This document shows, piece after piece, positions 45,320 to 58,600 of a stretch of DNA of 64,000 nt (positions are counted from its first letter, which is position 1; every line of letters begins with the position of its first letter). The DNA comes from Vitis vinifera (lineage: Eukaryota; Streptophyta; Magnoliopsida; Vitales; Vitaceae), in NCBI RefSeq assembly GCF_030704535.1, contig NC_081818.1, forward strand, positions 29,840,001-29,904,000, in the 5' to 3' direction. Both the position numbers and the translations under genes were made by a program. A model generated the notes under the pieces. The model saw nothing but the letters and a program-made list of their open reading frames with translations, was not told where the DNA came from and did no database searches.

Positions 45320-48300
45320 ATGGCTGGTCAGAGGAATAGTTATGGAAAGCGAGCCCATTCCCAATCTGATTATGGTGATAATGGAGGAAACAAGAGGAGA
45401 AATCCTGGTGATGATAGGGACCCATTTACCATTGAACCAGAGGATACTGTATATCGGTATTTATGCCCTGGAAGAAAGATTGGAAGTATAATTGGGCGGG
45501 GAGGGGAGATTGTCAAGCAACTGAGGGTAGATACTAAATCTAAGATTAGGATTGGTGAGACAGTGCCAGGATGTGAGGAGCGTGTGGTCACTATCTACAG
45601 CTCCAGTGACGAGACCAATGCCTTTGATGATTCAGATACTTTTGTTTCTCCAGCTCAGGATGCTCTCTTTAGGGTGCATGACAGAGTTGTTTCAGAGGAG
45701 GTGCATGGCGAGGATTCTGAAGAAGCAAGCCAAGTTACTGTTCGGCTTCTTGTGCCATCTGATCAGATAGGATGTGTTATTGGGAAAGGTGGACAGATAA
45801 TTCAGAGTATACGCAGTGAAAGTGGTGCACAAGTTCGCATTCTAAAGGATGATCACTTACCTTCTTGTGCATTGAGTTCCGATGAGCTTGTTCAGGTAAT
45901 TTGGTCAAATTTAGTTGCAATTTTCATTATTCTGCTTGTGCAATTACATTGCTCTTTTTTTAATTGCTAATAACACCTCATTTAGGCACTTAGATTCAAA
46001 CAATAAAAGAGTTTCCTGCTGAATGAAATAGTGCTACCATTTATGAGAAGTGCAGGCAATTTGTTATCTTTTGGTTTTTCAATAAGCTGCTTCTTTAGGC
46101 ATTATCCCATTCTTGTAACTTTTGACACTGTTAAAAGCTATTAATTTTATTAGGAGTATCAAAGGTAACATGCTTCTTGCTGGACATTATGTTCGGTAAT
46201 TTAAATTCTTTGTTTAGATCTTGATCATTGTTTTGAGGGAAGAATATCTGGAGATAAGGCACATGCTTCTCATCCTTGTATGAGTTGTTGCTCATGGGTT
46301 TGTACTTTATGTCCTTGGTCACAAAAACCTGTTTGTTGTTTTGGTCCATGCTGATGATGCATGCATCAGCTTTCATTTCAAATAGCATTTGGAGGGATGG
46401 GGTGGTTTGGGGGTGCCCTTTTTTTGTTCAGATCTTCTTCCTATTATATTTGGATTTTGCAGAGGAAATGAACCTTATATTATTCCGTTATTTTATTTGT
46501 GTTGGGCTTCAGATTTCCGGAGAACCCTCCCTTGTTAGGAAGGCTCTTTATCAAATTGCATCTCGTCTTCATGACAATCCATCCCGGTCCCAACACTTGC
46601 TTGCTTCTGCTGTGCCCACTGGATACTCATCTGGTGGTTCACTCATGGGTCCAACTTCTGGTGCTCCAATCATGGGTCTAGCTCCATTGGTTGGTACTTA
46701 TGGAGGGTACAGAGGTGACAGTGGAGACTGGTCACGCTCCCTTTACTCAGCCCCACGAGATGAGGCATCTTCAAAGGAATTTTCTCTTCGTTTGGTTTGT
46801 CCTATTGGAAACATTGGTGGTGTGATTGGGAAGGGCGGTGTCATCATAAATCAGATCAGGCAGGAGTCTGGGGCAGCTATAAAAGTCGATAGTACTTCAG
46901 CTGCTGAAGCAGATGATTGCTTAATAGCTATTTCAGCAAAAGAGGTGAGCAATAAATCCTGTTTGCATGTGTATGTTTTGTGGGCACATAGAACTGCTGA
47001 TCTTGTGATGATTTTTTATAATATTTCAACCAATGGTATTTCAGTTCTTTGAAGACACATTCTCCCCAACTATTGAAGCAGCAGTGCGCCTGCAACCCCG
47101 ATGCAGTGAGAAAGTTGAAAGAGATTCAGGCATTGTTTCATTCACTACCCGCCTACTTGTGCCAACCTCACGGATTGGCTGCCTTATTGGTAAAGGAGGA
47201 GCTATCATTACTGAGATGAGGAAACTCACAAAAGCTAACATTCGCATACTCTCTAAAGAAAATCTTCCTAAAGTTGCATCTGAAGATGATGAAATGGTTC
47301 AGGTAGTCACCAATATAGTGCTTTTATGTGTAATTTTATTTTATTTTATCATTTCACTGTTTTTTGTAGGCTAAAATTGGTTGCAAATATGTTGATATAA
47401 GAACTGGATCTTTTTTTTTGGGTTTTTTTTTCATGAGTAATAGATTGCTGGAGACCTTGATGTTGCTAAGGATGCTCTTATACAAGTAACAACACGATTG
47501 AGAGCAAACCTGTTTGATAGGGAGGGTGCAGTGTCTGCATTTGTGCCAGTTCTTCCATACCTCCCCATGGCAGCAGATGGTTCAGATGGTTTAAAATATG
47601 ATGGCAGAGATAATAAAAGACATGGACGTGGACCTTCTTATTCTGGTGGATATGGTGGCTCAAGTGATTTGGCTGCAGCTGATGCCTATGGAGGTTATGG
47701 CTCACAGGTACTTTATTAGAGTGTATTTATATATGGAAAAGAAACTAAGAAAGAAAGAAAAAGATCCTGTTGTTCTCATCCTGTTGTTCTCATCCTGTTT
47801 TCACATCTGTTCTAAGAAGATGTTTCAGTTAGTGGTTGGTGTATCTGGTGGCTATGGCTTCATCTCTTGGTTCAATACATATATGTTTTTAACTTACATC
47901 TTCCTATGCACTTTCTAAGCTGCCATGCAGTCTGCTTAAGAAATGTTTATTGCTTAATCGGTTGCTCAGTTATTTTCTTCAGCTACTACTTTTCTTTTTC
48001 TTGTTTTGGTTATAATTATATCTGTATTTATATATTATCACAGATTGGTGGTAGTGGTAGTGGTTATGGAGCTTATGGTGGCTACTCTTCAGGACGCGGT
48101 GGTGGTTCTGGGTAAGAAGTACTTCTTTAGCTACTTTCTCCTGGTCTGAGGATGCCTGTTTAATATGTACTTCTTATTGGTCGACAGGCAGTGCCAGATC
48201 TAGAAAACAGAGGGTTGCGTTAGGTTGATGGCTGGCATGAAGCCTTTAGTTAAACCCTTATGATCATGAATCTGGAGAGATTTTGATTGGATATGTGGCA

Positions 48301-48617
48301 ATTTTTATTTATGTATCTTTGGGTTCAAATGCTGGTTTTCCCAATATCCATTCTTTCCTCTGCATGTTTTGGAGGGTTTCTAGTTGTGATCCAGCTAAAC
48401 ATTGTTACTTCAATAAGGCTATTCTTGTGAAAAAAGTGCTAGAATCCCCTTAATCATGTAACTTTCATTTTCAAGGCAGTTTGTGAGAGCAATATTTTTC
48501 TTGTCATTTTGATTTCTTTTGGTGCTTTTAAACTCCCATGGATCCTGAATTTTAGCTCATTTTTATAGGGTATCTGGTCAGAACCCTGCTTCTCGGCGGA
48601 AAAGCTATGGATACTAG
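45320..48617 (+). CDS. KH-domain RNA-binding protein (four KH domains; At5g15270-like)
   Basis: Six coding exons: 45320-45895, 46513-46944, 47045-47302, 47444-47707, 48044-48111 and 48569-48617. All have GT-AG junctions and together give 548 residues. A leader intron (44567-45297) precedes the ATG exon. Predicted single-stranded RNA binder. Four KH domains each show the GxxG loop: GRGG 59-62, GKGG 155-158, GKGG 298-301 and GKGG 385-388. The KH3 and KH4 halves are followed by Gly/Tyr/Ser-rich sequence (GGYGG, SGRGGG) suited to protein-RNA assemblies, and the end reads SGQNPASRRKSYGY. The N-terminus is basic (KRAHSQ, NKRRN), consistent with nuclear location. The downstream GCAG/gtaaac with a later acceptor near 48818 suggests a 3' UTR intron. 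Open frames that extend upstream of exon 3 and exon 4 are intronic read-through. Confidence 0.93.
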
Positions 48618-51600
48618 AGTTTGACATGGGAACTGCAGGTAAACTGTTGTTTTTCTCAATCTTTTTTCTCATCAACTAAATTAACTGGAAATTCCTTGAA
48701 ACGTGGTAGACACATTTTAGCATATGAAAGTTTGCTAACATAGCCTATCCAATCTCCCTGTATATAGAATTCTGATGTTCTTGTTTTCCCTTTTGTTGCC
48801 TTTCCCTTCCCATTAAAACAGCTGAGATCTATGAAGCCTGAAGCCAGCCTACTGCCTCTTTTGATGAAGCCTACTGCCTAAACCGGAAGACCAGATGAAC
48901 CAGAGTCTGACAAACTCCTGGCCCACCTTGATGCTTTTGTTTAGGAGGACCAACTTTATCTGAAGAACTTATTTACTACTGAGATTTTCCATGTCCATGA
49001 AACCAAATTTGCCAAGCTTTATAGCTTGTGCTCCCATGAACCTATATAGACACCTTGATGCTTTTATGGAGCTTATCTTTTATTTTTGGCTCAAACTTCC
49101 ATGTGACTACAATACCATGTTAGTTCCTTCTCTTGCAAGTTGTATCAGCATTGGTTTACTCTTAAGTCTAGACTGTTCCCAGCTTGTCATTTTAAGTTGT
49201 ATGTTTGCCTTATTTTGGAATATTTAATGGCTTAGGCTGAAATATAGCAACAGTTTCATATTGCAGATAGGGATATTATTATTATTAAGCCTGTCTATGT
49301 GGTGTGGCTTATTTCCGGGTATGATTTGCCTGTTTGGCTTCTTTTTCCTGAAATCTTAATCTGCCTGTGGATGGTGCTATATCTTTGAACTTCAGTTATG
49401 CATTATGAGTAGACGTATTCCATGCTTCCAAGAGATACTGCTGTTGGCAGTTTTAATGACTTGCAAATGCTATCAGATAAAATTGGATACTGTTAGTGTT
49501 TCTCTTTTCAATTAAAATCACTTCAGAAATGTTATTTGTTGAAAGTTAGATACTTATGGGATGGAACTAAAGGAGGGTTATAAAGACAAATTTCTCAAAA
49601 CAGCATGGTGCCGGCAGTTTTCTGCTTGTTCAGGTTAGTTTTTGAGGCCGTCATCTGAGTGAAATACTTGTAATTATAAAGCAAAATTTCCTTTGAAGGA
49701 TTCAATTGAAAGGTATGTTGTGGACCATTCTGATGCATGCTTGAAGCTTTATCAGTGTTGGAGGCTGATCTGGATTGGGATAGCTATATCTTGGGACTCC
49801 ATCAGTAAGTAATAGGTTTTTCTGTATATTTATGATCTGCTTAAATTGTCATTACAGTATGTGTCTTTTGATTATATTGTGCAATTAATTTGGCAGGTCC
49901 AATGAATAATGTTCTGCTTGGCATATAGAGCAGGTAACACTTCGTTAAGCACATCATGACCAGGCCAGTCATTTTTGAGGCTACAAATGAATGCATTGAC
50001 CAATTGGTCTCCTGTACTCGCTTTCTCTTCCTCTATCTGGTGACTGTGAATGAATGTCATTGTTACTGATTTGCCTCCACACCCTTCGGTCTTTTTGTTA
50101 GTGTTGATGCCGCCTTTTCTTTCTTTGGCTTGTTACCCTTCCCCTCCCTCCCTCCCTCCCTCCCTCCCTCTCTCTCTCTTGCTGTATGTGTTTCTTTGTT
50201 AGTGTCAGTGCCTTGTTTTCAGTTTTCCTATTCTTTGGCTCTCTCTCTCCCTCTCTCCCCCTTACCCGCTCTTTTTCCTGGTCTTTTGTTTGTGTGAATG
50301 CCTTGTTTTCCTTTCTTGGTTTGCTCTTCCTTCTTTTCCTTTTTTGTTTGTCAGTGCCTTCTCTCTCCCTTATCTCCCCACCCCTTCTCCCCAACTTCCT
50401 CCCCCTCGCTTTGTTTCTGATTGTGTTCCTTGCTGAACTGTGAGTTATTCCTTCTAGTGGCTTGTTTGGGCTGCTTGATTGTATAAGCAGATGCCTCTCA
50501 CCAAATTGTAAAATTTCCAAAGATCGGGCCCTCTGGTGGTAGCATGTGGATTCGCCTCTTTCTATTTGTTTGCTTTTGTTACCCTTTTTGTTTGTTTCTC
50601 TTGTGCAAAGTCACCAGGCTGCTGATACATCGAACTGGACGCGGACTCTGATTAACTGAAGATCGACTCAAGAAACAGTTAAATGATCTATACTAACTGG
50701 ATGGTGATCGATCTGAATCACCATGATAACAATTTTTTGCTCTCAGATGCAGCACATTATAGACGATGGGTAGTTGATGGGTCTGTCCTGGATGTGGATT
50801 CTATACTCTACCCCTGTTTTCTTGGTTAATCATGGTTGCTGCAGATATCATATCACAATCTAAACTGCAGTATTTGACCTGATTCTGGGTTCATTTTGAA
50901 GTTCTCTCCATCCCTGCTTAAGGAGAGGGGGGAGATGATCATAAAAATATTAGTTTTTGTTCGAAGTGGATTATGAAACTGGTAAACTTTGAATTTGTAT
51001 TGAATGAATGTATGGAGATTGGAGCTTCCAATCTTTAGAAGTGGTTCTACTCGTGATTCTTTTCCAAGTTCTTACTCAATTTTCTTTACGTGGGAATTTC
51101 TGCTTTGGTAGACGGATGATTTTACTTCATAAATGCACAAGAATCTTCATGTTTCATTGAATTGGAAAAAATTGTGATATTGTTCAGAGAAAATATGAGG
51201 AAAGAAAAATATGTTTAAATTTAATAAATTGATGGGGAAAAAGTTGAAGGTAAATGTAACTGGGTTTTAAAACAATAAAGAGGCAAGAAAGATGATAAAA
51301 AGAAATGATAAGAGGAGTCCCAATGGCTATTTTAAATATTTTTGTTTTGTTTTATTTTTTTTTCTTAGCAAGAAAACTTCAATTCTTTCTGAAAATTTTC
51401 CTTTTCCCAACTTTTATATGAAAAAAATTACTAAATGAGCCTCCAACCCTAAAATTTTTATATAATCGTTTCATATGGCAAGATTTGCAGCAACACAATA
51501 ATTGAGATAATTTAGGTAAAGGTCAATACACTTGTTTTTGGCCCAGGCAGACCTCACTGAATTTGCTAGTTGGCATTGTACCTCATGGATACAACCAGGT

Positions 51601-54540
51601 ACTGAATGCTTTCCCCCATCAATAATTACCTAACAGCATAAATTCAATCACATTTTTTTAGATGTAATGATTAATATGATAAATTTTACACATTTGGGAA
51701 ATTTACACACTGTATTTTGTGTAGAGATTGGTAACAAATATAACATTATTCCACAAAAAAAAAAGAAAAAAAAAAGCAAAGGGTCATTAGTCATTACCTT
51801 TGTCTTAAGAGCAGGCTATTTTGATGGGCAATATATCCTTCTACATATGGCAACAAAGAAAAATTCCAAATAAAGAATTGATAGAATTTTCCTATTGAGA
51901 CCCCTTCTACACAAACATGAAAGGTTTGCAGTAAAAATTTGCTCCCCAGATGTCTAAATGAAAAAATATTTTTCGTATCGAAAAACCAATTTTTAATACC
52001 ATGACAAAAAATAAATCTAATTACAAATTGACACATTGTGAAGAAATGTTTATTAAACCATTTTTGAGTACCATATCGAAATATGACACCTAATCAGAAA
52101 TTGTTTACTTATATCTAGTTTTTAAGTCACATTTCTTCATATCTTTATGTACATTTATTCAGTCATCAAGATTTATTCATCAACTTCAACTAATAAAAAA
52201 TTTTCCTATCTGTAAATCTGATTCATCAAAACTCAACACCCAAGGCCAATCAGGAGCCAAAGGTACCAAGCTTTTGGATGGAGTCAGTCAATAAATAAGA
52301 AATGCAGAGGGGGGCCATTAATGAGTTAATAAGGGAGATCTGAGAAAGCAGTCAGAAAGTCCATGACCCTATAAGAAAGAAGCAAAGTTGATGCAGATAG
52401 ATCTTTAGGGTTCATATATCTTGGGCTTGGCACCCCATTGGCAGGTCACATCCACCTCCATGCTTCCTTCAAGTTACTCACTTTTTTGGAGTTGCCCCAT
52501 TGGTTAAGGACACTAATTCCATAGATATAAGCCTGCCCCTCTGTGTACAAGCCAGCATCATTAATACTTGGATTTCCATGGCAACTCATTGCCATTTTCC
52601 TTATAAATTTTGTGGGATTTCTATATTTTATCATCTCCAAAACCCCCCATTCGTCCATTGCTCTGTTAAGATTGGGTTCAGTCCAATCCACTTCTTCTTC
52701 TCTACCTGTTTTCACAGACCCCCTCTTTGGGACATTGCTAGTTTTTTCCTTTTCCTTCTTTTTCTTATGAGGGAATGTTGGGTTTCTCCTTTGGGAAAAT
52801 TCCCACCTCCCACCTTTGAAATTGATTCTCTCTATTGGGTTGATGCAAATGATTGCCTTTTCTTTTCCTTCATCTGAGGTCTTGCATGTGGGGATGAGGT
52901 TATGTGGTGCAGCCAAGGATGACTTGCCGGCAACTCCCTTTATTGTACTCATGCATGCTCATACTTATACTGTTGTGGGCATCATTTAAGTGGCAAAAAT
53001 GGTGGTCGGCGAGTCATTCTTAGCTACATTTCTGCCTCATCTTCTCATGCTAGATTTATGATGATAATGCCTAATACAAGGACTGAGATGTTGCAGATCT
53101 CTAGCTTTTGTTTCTTTTTTGGTTTTTATTTTTATTTTTATATTTTTTGTTATTTATGGTGGACTGGTGATCACTCTTGTTTTTTATGAACTCTTCCTTT
53201 AGGAAGTAACATTCTTATTATATTGCTGCAGATGTCGAAGCCTTTTCTCATCAAAGTCTGCAGACTTCCAAGTTGCATGCTGCTGCTTGGCTTTAGCCTT
53301 TACATTCTCTCTGCATATCTCTTTTTTGTGAAGTTTCTTTCTTGGTTTCTGGCTCTTTTGGTAAGTTTGGCTGCACAATCTTCTCATCTATTTATGGTGT
53401 ATCATCATTCATCACCAATTTCATCCACTTATGACTCATTGTATCCGTTCTTTTGTTACAGAGGAGGACTTGTTGTTTGAAATATTATCAGTGAAGTAAG
53501 ATTCTATTACTTCCCATTTCTTCCATTGGACATGATCCCACTTTGGAGACTAAAAGCATGAACAATCTGCAAGAACCATACCAATCACTCTTAAATCTTT
53601 TATATATTTGCATGCACATTGATGTTGGGTTTGGAGGAAACTGAAGGCATAGAATAAAGATGAAACTGATCAGAAGTTCAAAACCATTGCCTCTGCTGCA
53701 CCAAATATGCTGAAAGATTTTGGCTCAGCAGTTTGCCGCGGCTGCTGGGCCACCACATGCAGGCTTCAGTTGTTGGGTAATCAATGAGAAAGCTGATGGG
53801 TGGACGGACGAGATGGCTAGTAACTCAACATCTACTGTAACAGTTGTATAATAGTTGTCACTTCCCCACTAGTACCACTGCTGACGTGAAAAAGTGAAGA
53901 GTACCCTTGGATGCTCTTCCCTATTCTTTTTCCTTTGGCAATCTCAAAAATTCACAAATGGCCATAAAATAGGTTCAGTTTTGCATTTCCAATGCTCATT
54001 TTTATGGGTTTTTGGGGTTGTCCGGCTCTATGTCTGATACTGTAATCATGTGTAGTATAGTTGTGGGATTTTTTGGGTTTCATTCCATGTAGAAAAATTA
54101 GATGGGAATTTCTCAGAAGTTGCTGAGAGAACCAGAAAATGGGGTTTCTGAGTTTCTCTCAAGTAGTATGGAAATTCAATCATTCATACGATATACCTTC
54201 TTGATTCAGGAATTAATAAAGAAAAACTATGAAGGAGAGAACTGGGAATTTAGCATGAGATTTGAAGCATTTTAAACCCAGTTTCCTTCCACTTTCATCA
54301 CACTAGACAAACAAAATCACATCTCATCTGATAAACAGTAAACATATATTCTTCCCTCAAATCCCAACAAGGGGCACAATTGTACCACAGACAAATTACA
54401 TCAGAAAAGATAAATCAAACCAAGTAGAAGGATGAGAAAAAAAAAAAAAAAAGTAAAAATCCAAAATGAACCCCATAGCTGAATTCTTATTTTTTCCATC
54501 TACATGAGATGGAGATATCTAAGATCTGGAATTAAAGTAG
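48618..54540. other. KH 3' UTR and long spacer
   Basis: The first few hundred bases are KH 3' UTR, probably spliced. Then come almost 5 kb without a gene I can support. A pyrimidine-rich degenerate minisatellite lies at 50095-50420. The minus frame 52446-52952 (168 codons, Lys-rich, no domain) and the plus frame 53223-53480 (hydrophobic) may be chance; neither has convincing flanking signals. The end near 54540 is the 3' UTR of the small gene below. Confidence 0.5.
50095..50420 (+). repeat. Degenerate pyrimidine-rich minisatellite with embedded (CCCT)n
   Basis: A unit starting TTTGT(T)(A)GTGTnnnTGCC recurs about four times (near 50095, 50195, 50287 and 50344), each followed by C/T-rich sequence. 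The first includes a perfect run of CCCT/CCTC repeats (about 50140-50169). Confidence 0.55.
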
Positions 54541-54702
54541 CTAGAGAGAGATGAAGCCTTCTCTGACAAGGAGGCCAAACATGAGAACAAGGAGACCAAC
54601 GGTGACACATTGAGTGGGAGAGATAAAAGTCTGTGAATAAGCAGACAAGGTGATTATAGCCCCTACCACTCCGATCACAAAGGCACTCATGTTCTGATTC
54701 AT
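54541..54702 (-). CDS. 53-residue small membrane protein (unrecognised family)
   Basis: A short uninterrupted frame begins MNQNMSAFVIGVVGAII and ends VREGFISL. Two hydrophobic helices (about 7-24 and 32-47) are separated by a short polar turn with SPTQC, and the C-terminus is charged. This fits a two-pass hairpin membrane microprotein or a proteolipid-like subunit. The leader upstream is C/T-rich (CTCCTTTTCTCTCTTC) as in many plant 5' UTRs, and the frame sits alone between genes. I believe similar 50-60 residue proteins exist in other dicots, but I cannot name a function. Too short to be certain; codon usage looks gene-like. Confidence 0.6.
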   Translation of the reverse strand: MNQNMSAFVIGVVGAIITLSAYSQTFISPTQCVTVGLLVLMFGLLVREGFISL

Positions 54703-55537
54703 TTCTCCTTTTCTCTCTTCTTTTTCTGAGTAGTAGTAGAGGGTTTATGAGAGTAGACTCACCCTTTTTCTCTTTGTCAGACTATCTCTCTGGTCTTGAT
54801 GATTCAAAGATGGAAAGAATTAGGAAAGCTTTAACCTACCCCAGATGATGAGAAAGTCAACTCGGGTTGGAGGGTGTGGATCTTGATTATTCATACATTT
54901 AGTGGCACAAACTGTTATTATTATTATTATTATTTTTTAATTTTTTTCACTCTCTTAGTTGTTCATGGAAATTACTATTTTAAGCAAATTTGGAAAAACA
55001 AATGTTCCACTACACTACCAATTCCATGCCTATCAATAGTATGGTATCATTATTATATCTTAATTTTATTTATTTACATCCTTATTTAACAATTTAAACT
55101 TGATCGGTCTGAATTATATTTTTTCATAAGTATCAATTCGATGACTTTAAATCTTTTGGATAAAAAAAGGTAGAAACATGAATCTTCCTAAATTTTTTTT
55201 TTTTGTTAGTAAATTTTAGACAAGAATCTTGTTAGTTTTTGTTTTTATAAATTTTATTTTATTTTTGTCTTTAATAAAACAAACTCTTTTATCAATTATA
55301 TAATATAAGTGTAAATTAAGAAAGATGGCATGCGCCAAGCGTTGACTCAATTAAAAGATAGGTATGAATTAAAATTAAGTTCAATGTGAGGAAAAGAATA
55401 AATCAACAATTAGCTGACTGATTATTTTTTGTTTTATATGAGATTCTTGTAGAATTGTCAACCCATTACTGTAAAGCCCAGTCCAAACTCACGGGTAGAG
55501 TTGTGTAGGCCCAACCCTTACCTACTGTTGCTAAGCG
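54703..55537. other. Spacer between small membrane-protein gene and long PPR gene
   Basis: Leader and promoter of the minus-strand small gene on the left, AT-rich DNA in the middle, and the PPR promoter from about 55440. No other gene is visible. Confidence 0.55.
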
Positions 55538-55584
55538 AACGACGTCGTTTTGGGAAAGAGTGTTAGAAATGGAACGATGTCGTT
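55538..55584 (+). promoter_or_regulatory. Paired ACGTCGTT palindromic motifs and a TGGGCC-type site in the PPR promoter
   Basis: AACGACGTCGTT (55538-55549, a perfect palindrome) and its near copy AACGATGTCGTT (55573-55584) lie 35 bp apart, about 80-130 bp before the ATG. Just upstream, AGGCCCAACCC (from about 55507) contains a site-II-like element often found in promoters of plant organelle-protein genes. The role is inferred from position and known motif classes. Confidence 0.45.
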
Positions 55585-55665
55585 TTACGGTAAGGCACAA
55601 AGGTGACTGTGACTGTGCACTCTGCAGAAGTTCCGATGACATCCACCAAATGTGATCTACCGTAG

Positions 55666-58600
55666 ATGTGCGCCGCCATCACTGCTGCCTCCGCCGCCTC
55701 AGTTCTCGATAGTCGAATGCTTCAGAGTTTTTTCAATGCGCATCTCCACAAGCCTCACATCAAACAGGTTGGTTCTCTATTCTCTCACCTCATAGTTTCC
55801 ACTACCAAGAGCCGCTTCTTCATCAGTTCTCTCGCAGACCATTCATCACAATCATCATCTTCTTCTTCAGTGAACGAAGAAGCAATCAAAACCCACGTAG
55901 ATTTGTCTGCTATTGACTGTTCTAGGATTGTAAAATCAGTTATACTGAGATGTTCACATCTTTGGGAGACGAACAGTGTTAAGCCCTTTGGTTACTCGTC
56001 TCTGAAAGAGCACCTTTTGGGGATTTCTGATATATCGCCCGAAACCACACGTAAATTTCGGAGGGTTTCGGAGCTGAAACCCGAAGATGTCCTTGAAATA
56101 TTACTGGGTTTTCAATTTCATCGTGAAAATCCCCAGATTGAATCTGGAAAGGTTGAATCTTTATGGGGAATTTTCAAGTGGTCTAATGATCAGAATAAGG
56201 GTTTCAAGCATCTGCCTCAGTCATGTGAGATCATGGCCTCTATGCTTATCCGGGTCGGGCTGCTTAGAGAAGTTGAATCCTTGCTTGCAGAGATGGAAAG
56301 TCGAGGAGTTCTGTTGGATGGTCATGAAATTTTCAGTAATTTAGTTGAAGGGTATGTTTGTGTAAGTGAATCAGAAAGGGCTATTTCGGTGTATGATCAA
56401 ATGAGGGGGCGAGGTTTAGTCCCATCATTGTCATGTTACAATGTTCTTATTGATCATTTAGTTCAAACTAATGAAAAGCAGTTGGTGTTTCGAGTTTACT
56501 TGGATATGGTGGAGATGGGTTTTGATTTGAGCAACGCAGATATGGCTAATCTTGAGAATGTCATTAGGCTACTATGTAGGGACGGAAAGATTCAGGAAGG
56601 AAGAAGTCTTGTTAAGAAGGTTATGGGTTTAGGTTTGAACCCCAGTAGTTTAATCCTTGATGAGATTGCTAATGGGTACTGTGAGAAGAAGGATTTTGAG
56701 GATGCTCTTAGTTTTTTTGTTGAAATGAACTGTGCACCCAGTGTTGTAGTTGGCAATAAGATTATGTATTCTTTATGCAGAGATTTTGGCACAGAAAGAG
56801 CAGACCTATTCTTACAGGAATTGGAGCATTTAGGTTTCAGTCCTGATGAAATAACCTTTGGGATCCTAATTAGTTGGTGTTGTCGTGAAGGGAAACTGAA
56901 AAATGCCTTCATTTATCTGTCTGAAATTTTGTCCAGAGACTTAAAACCAGATATATGTTCATACAATGCTATTATCAGTGGGGTTTTTAAGGAGGGTTTG
57001 TGGAAGCATGCCCAAGATATTCTTCATGAAATGGTTGACATGGGGATAAAACCTGACCTGTTGACGTTTAGAGTTCTTTTAGCAGGTTATTGTAAAGCTC
57101 GACGATTTGGTGAAGCGAAAGCAACTGTTGGTGAGATGGTGAACTATGGTCTAATTCAACTCTGTTCACAGGAGGACCCACTTTCTAAAGCCTTCATGGT
57201 TTTGGAGCTTGATCCTCTGGCCATTAGGGTAAAAAGGGACAATGATGTCGGATTTTCTAAAACAGAGTTCTTTGACAATCTTGGGAATGGACTTTATTTA
57301 GAAACAGACGTAGATGAGTATGAAAAGAAAGTAACTGGGATTCTTGAAGATTCAATGGTTCCTGATTTTAACTTGCTTATAACAAGGGCATGTGCTGGTG
57401 GGAATGTAAAAACTGCAATGATGGTGGTAGATGAAATGGTTCGTTGGGGGCAAGAGCTGTCTTTGTCTGCCTTCTCAGCATTACTGGAGGGGCTTTGTGC
57501 ATCCCATTTCTCTATCAAGGCGGTTACTGGTCTCTTAGAGAAAATGCCAAAGTTGGTTAATCAGGTAGACGAGGAAACTCTCAATTTGCTAGTCCAAACA
57601 CACTGCAAAAAAGGCTTCATTGGCAAGGGCAAAATAATACTGAATGGAATGCTCCAAAGGCATCTCAGTGTTAAGAGTGAGACATACGTGGCTCTATTAG
57701 CAGGTTTATGCAAAAAAGGAAACTCAAGAACCATCCGATGTTGCTGGGATCTTGCAAGAAGAGATAAATGGTTACTTGAACTGAAAGATTGTAAAGTCCT
57801 TGTGGGTTGTCTATGCCAGCAAAAATTTCTCAAAGAAGCATTAGAGCTCCTTGAAAGCATGCTGGCGACCTACCCTCACTTACGCTTAGATGTTTGCAAT
57901 ATGTTCCTCGAAAAGCTCTGTGTTGTGGGGTTTACTACTATTGCACATGCTTTAGTGGATGAATTTCTACAGCAGGGCTGCATCTTGGATCACACAGCTC
58001 ATAGCCATCTTATAAGTGGTTTCTGTAAGGAGAAAAGATTCTCGGAAGCTTTCACAATATTTGAGAGTATGCAAGCTAAGAACTTGGTCCCATGCTTGGA
58101 TGCTTCTATTCTGTTAATTCCTCAACTTTGTAGGGCGAATAGAGTTGAGAAAGCTATTGCTTTGAAGGACCTTAGTTTGAGGGAACAGTCCATAGACTCA
58201 TTCTCTGTGCATAGTGCTTTGATGAATGGGTTTTGTAAGACAGGGAGAATTGGAGAAGCAGCCATTCTATTCCAGGATATGTTCTCAAACGGGCTACTTC
58301 CAGATATTGAAATTTGCAACATGCTGGTTTTTGGATACTGCCAAGCTAACAGCGTGCGGAAAGTCACAGAGTTAATTGGTGTTATGATAAGAAAGGATTT
58401 AGGCTTCTCAATCTCAGTGTACCGAAATGTGGTTCGTCTGTTGTGTATGAATGGTATGGTCCTTCCTTTATTAAGGATGAAAGAGCTTATGCTTAGGGAA
58501 AACAACTTTCCGCATCTGATTGTTTATAACATTCTAATTTACCATCTTTTCCAAACAGGGAACAGTTTGCTTGTGAAGGTAATTTTGGGTGAGTTGCATA

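Noticed and set aside
46276-46512. Open frame upstream of KH exon 3
   Set aside because: Intron read-through. A good acceptor (gcttcag) at 46512 and continuity of the KH protein place the exon start at 46513.
52446-52952. 168-codon minus frame
   Set aside because: Longest spacer frame, but Lys-rich, without a domain or promoter. Its complement is also open for 125 codons, which suggests biased composition rather than a gene. Could be re-examined with RNA data.
53223-53480. 85-codon hydrophobic plus frame
   Set aside because: Hydrophobicity follows from T-rich sequence; no leader, no clear start context and no conserved pattern.
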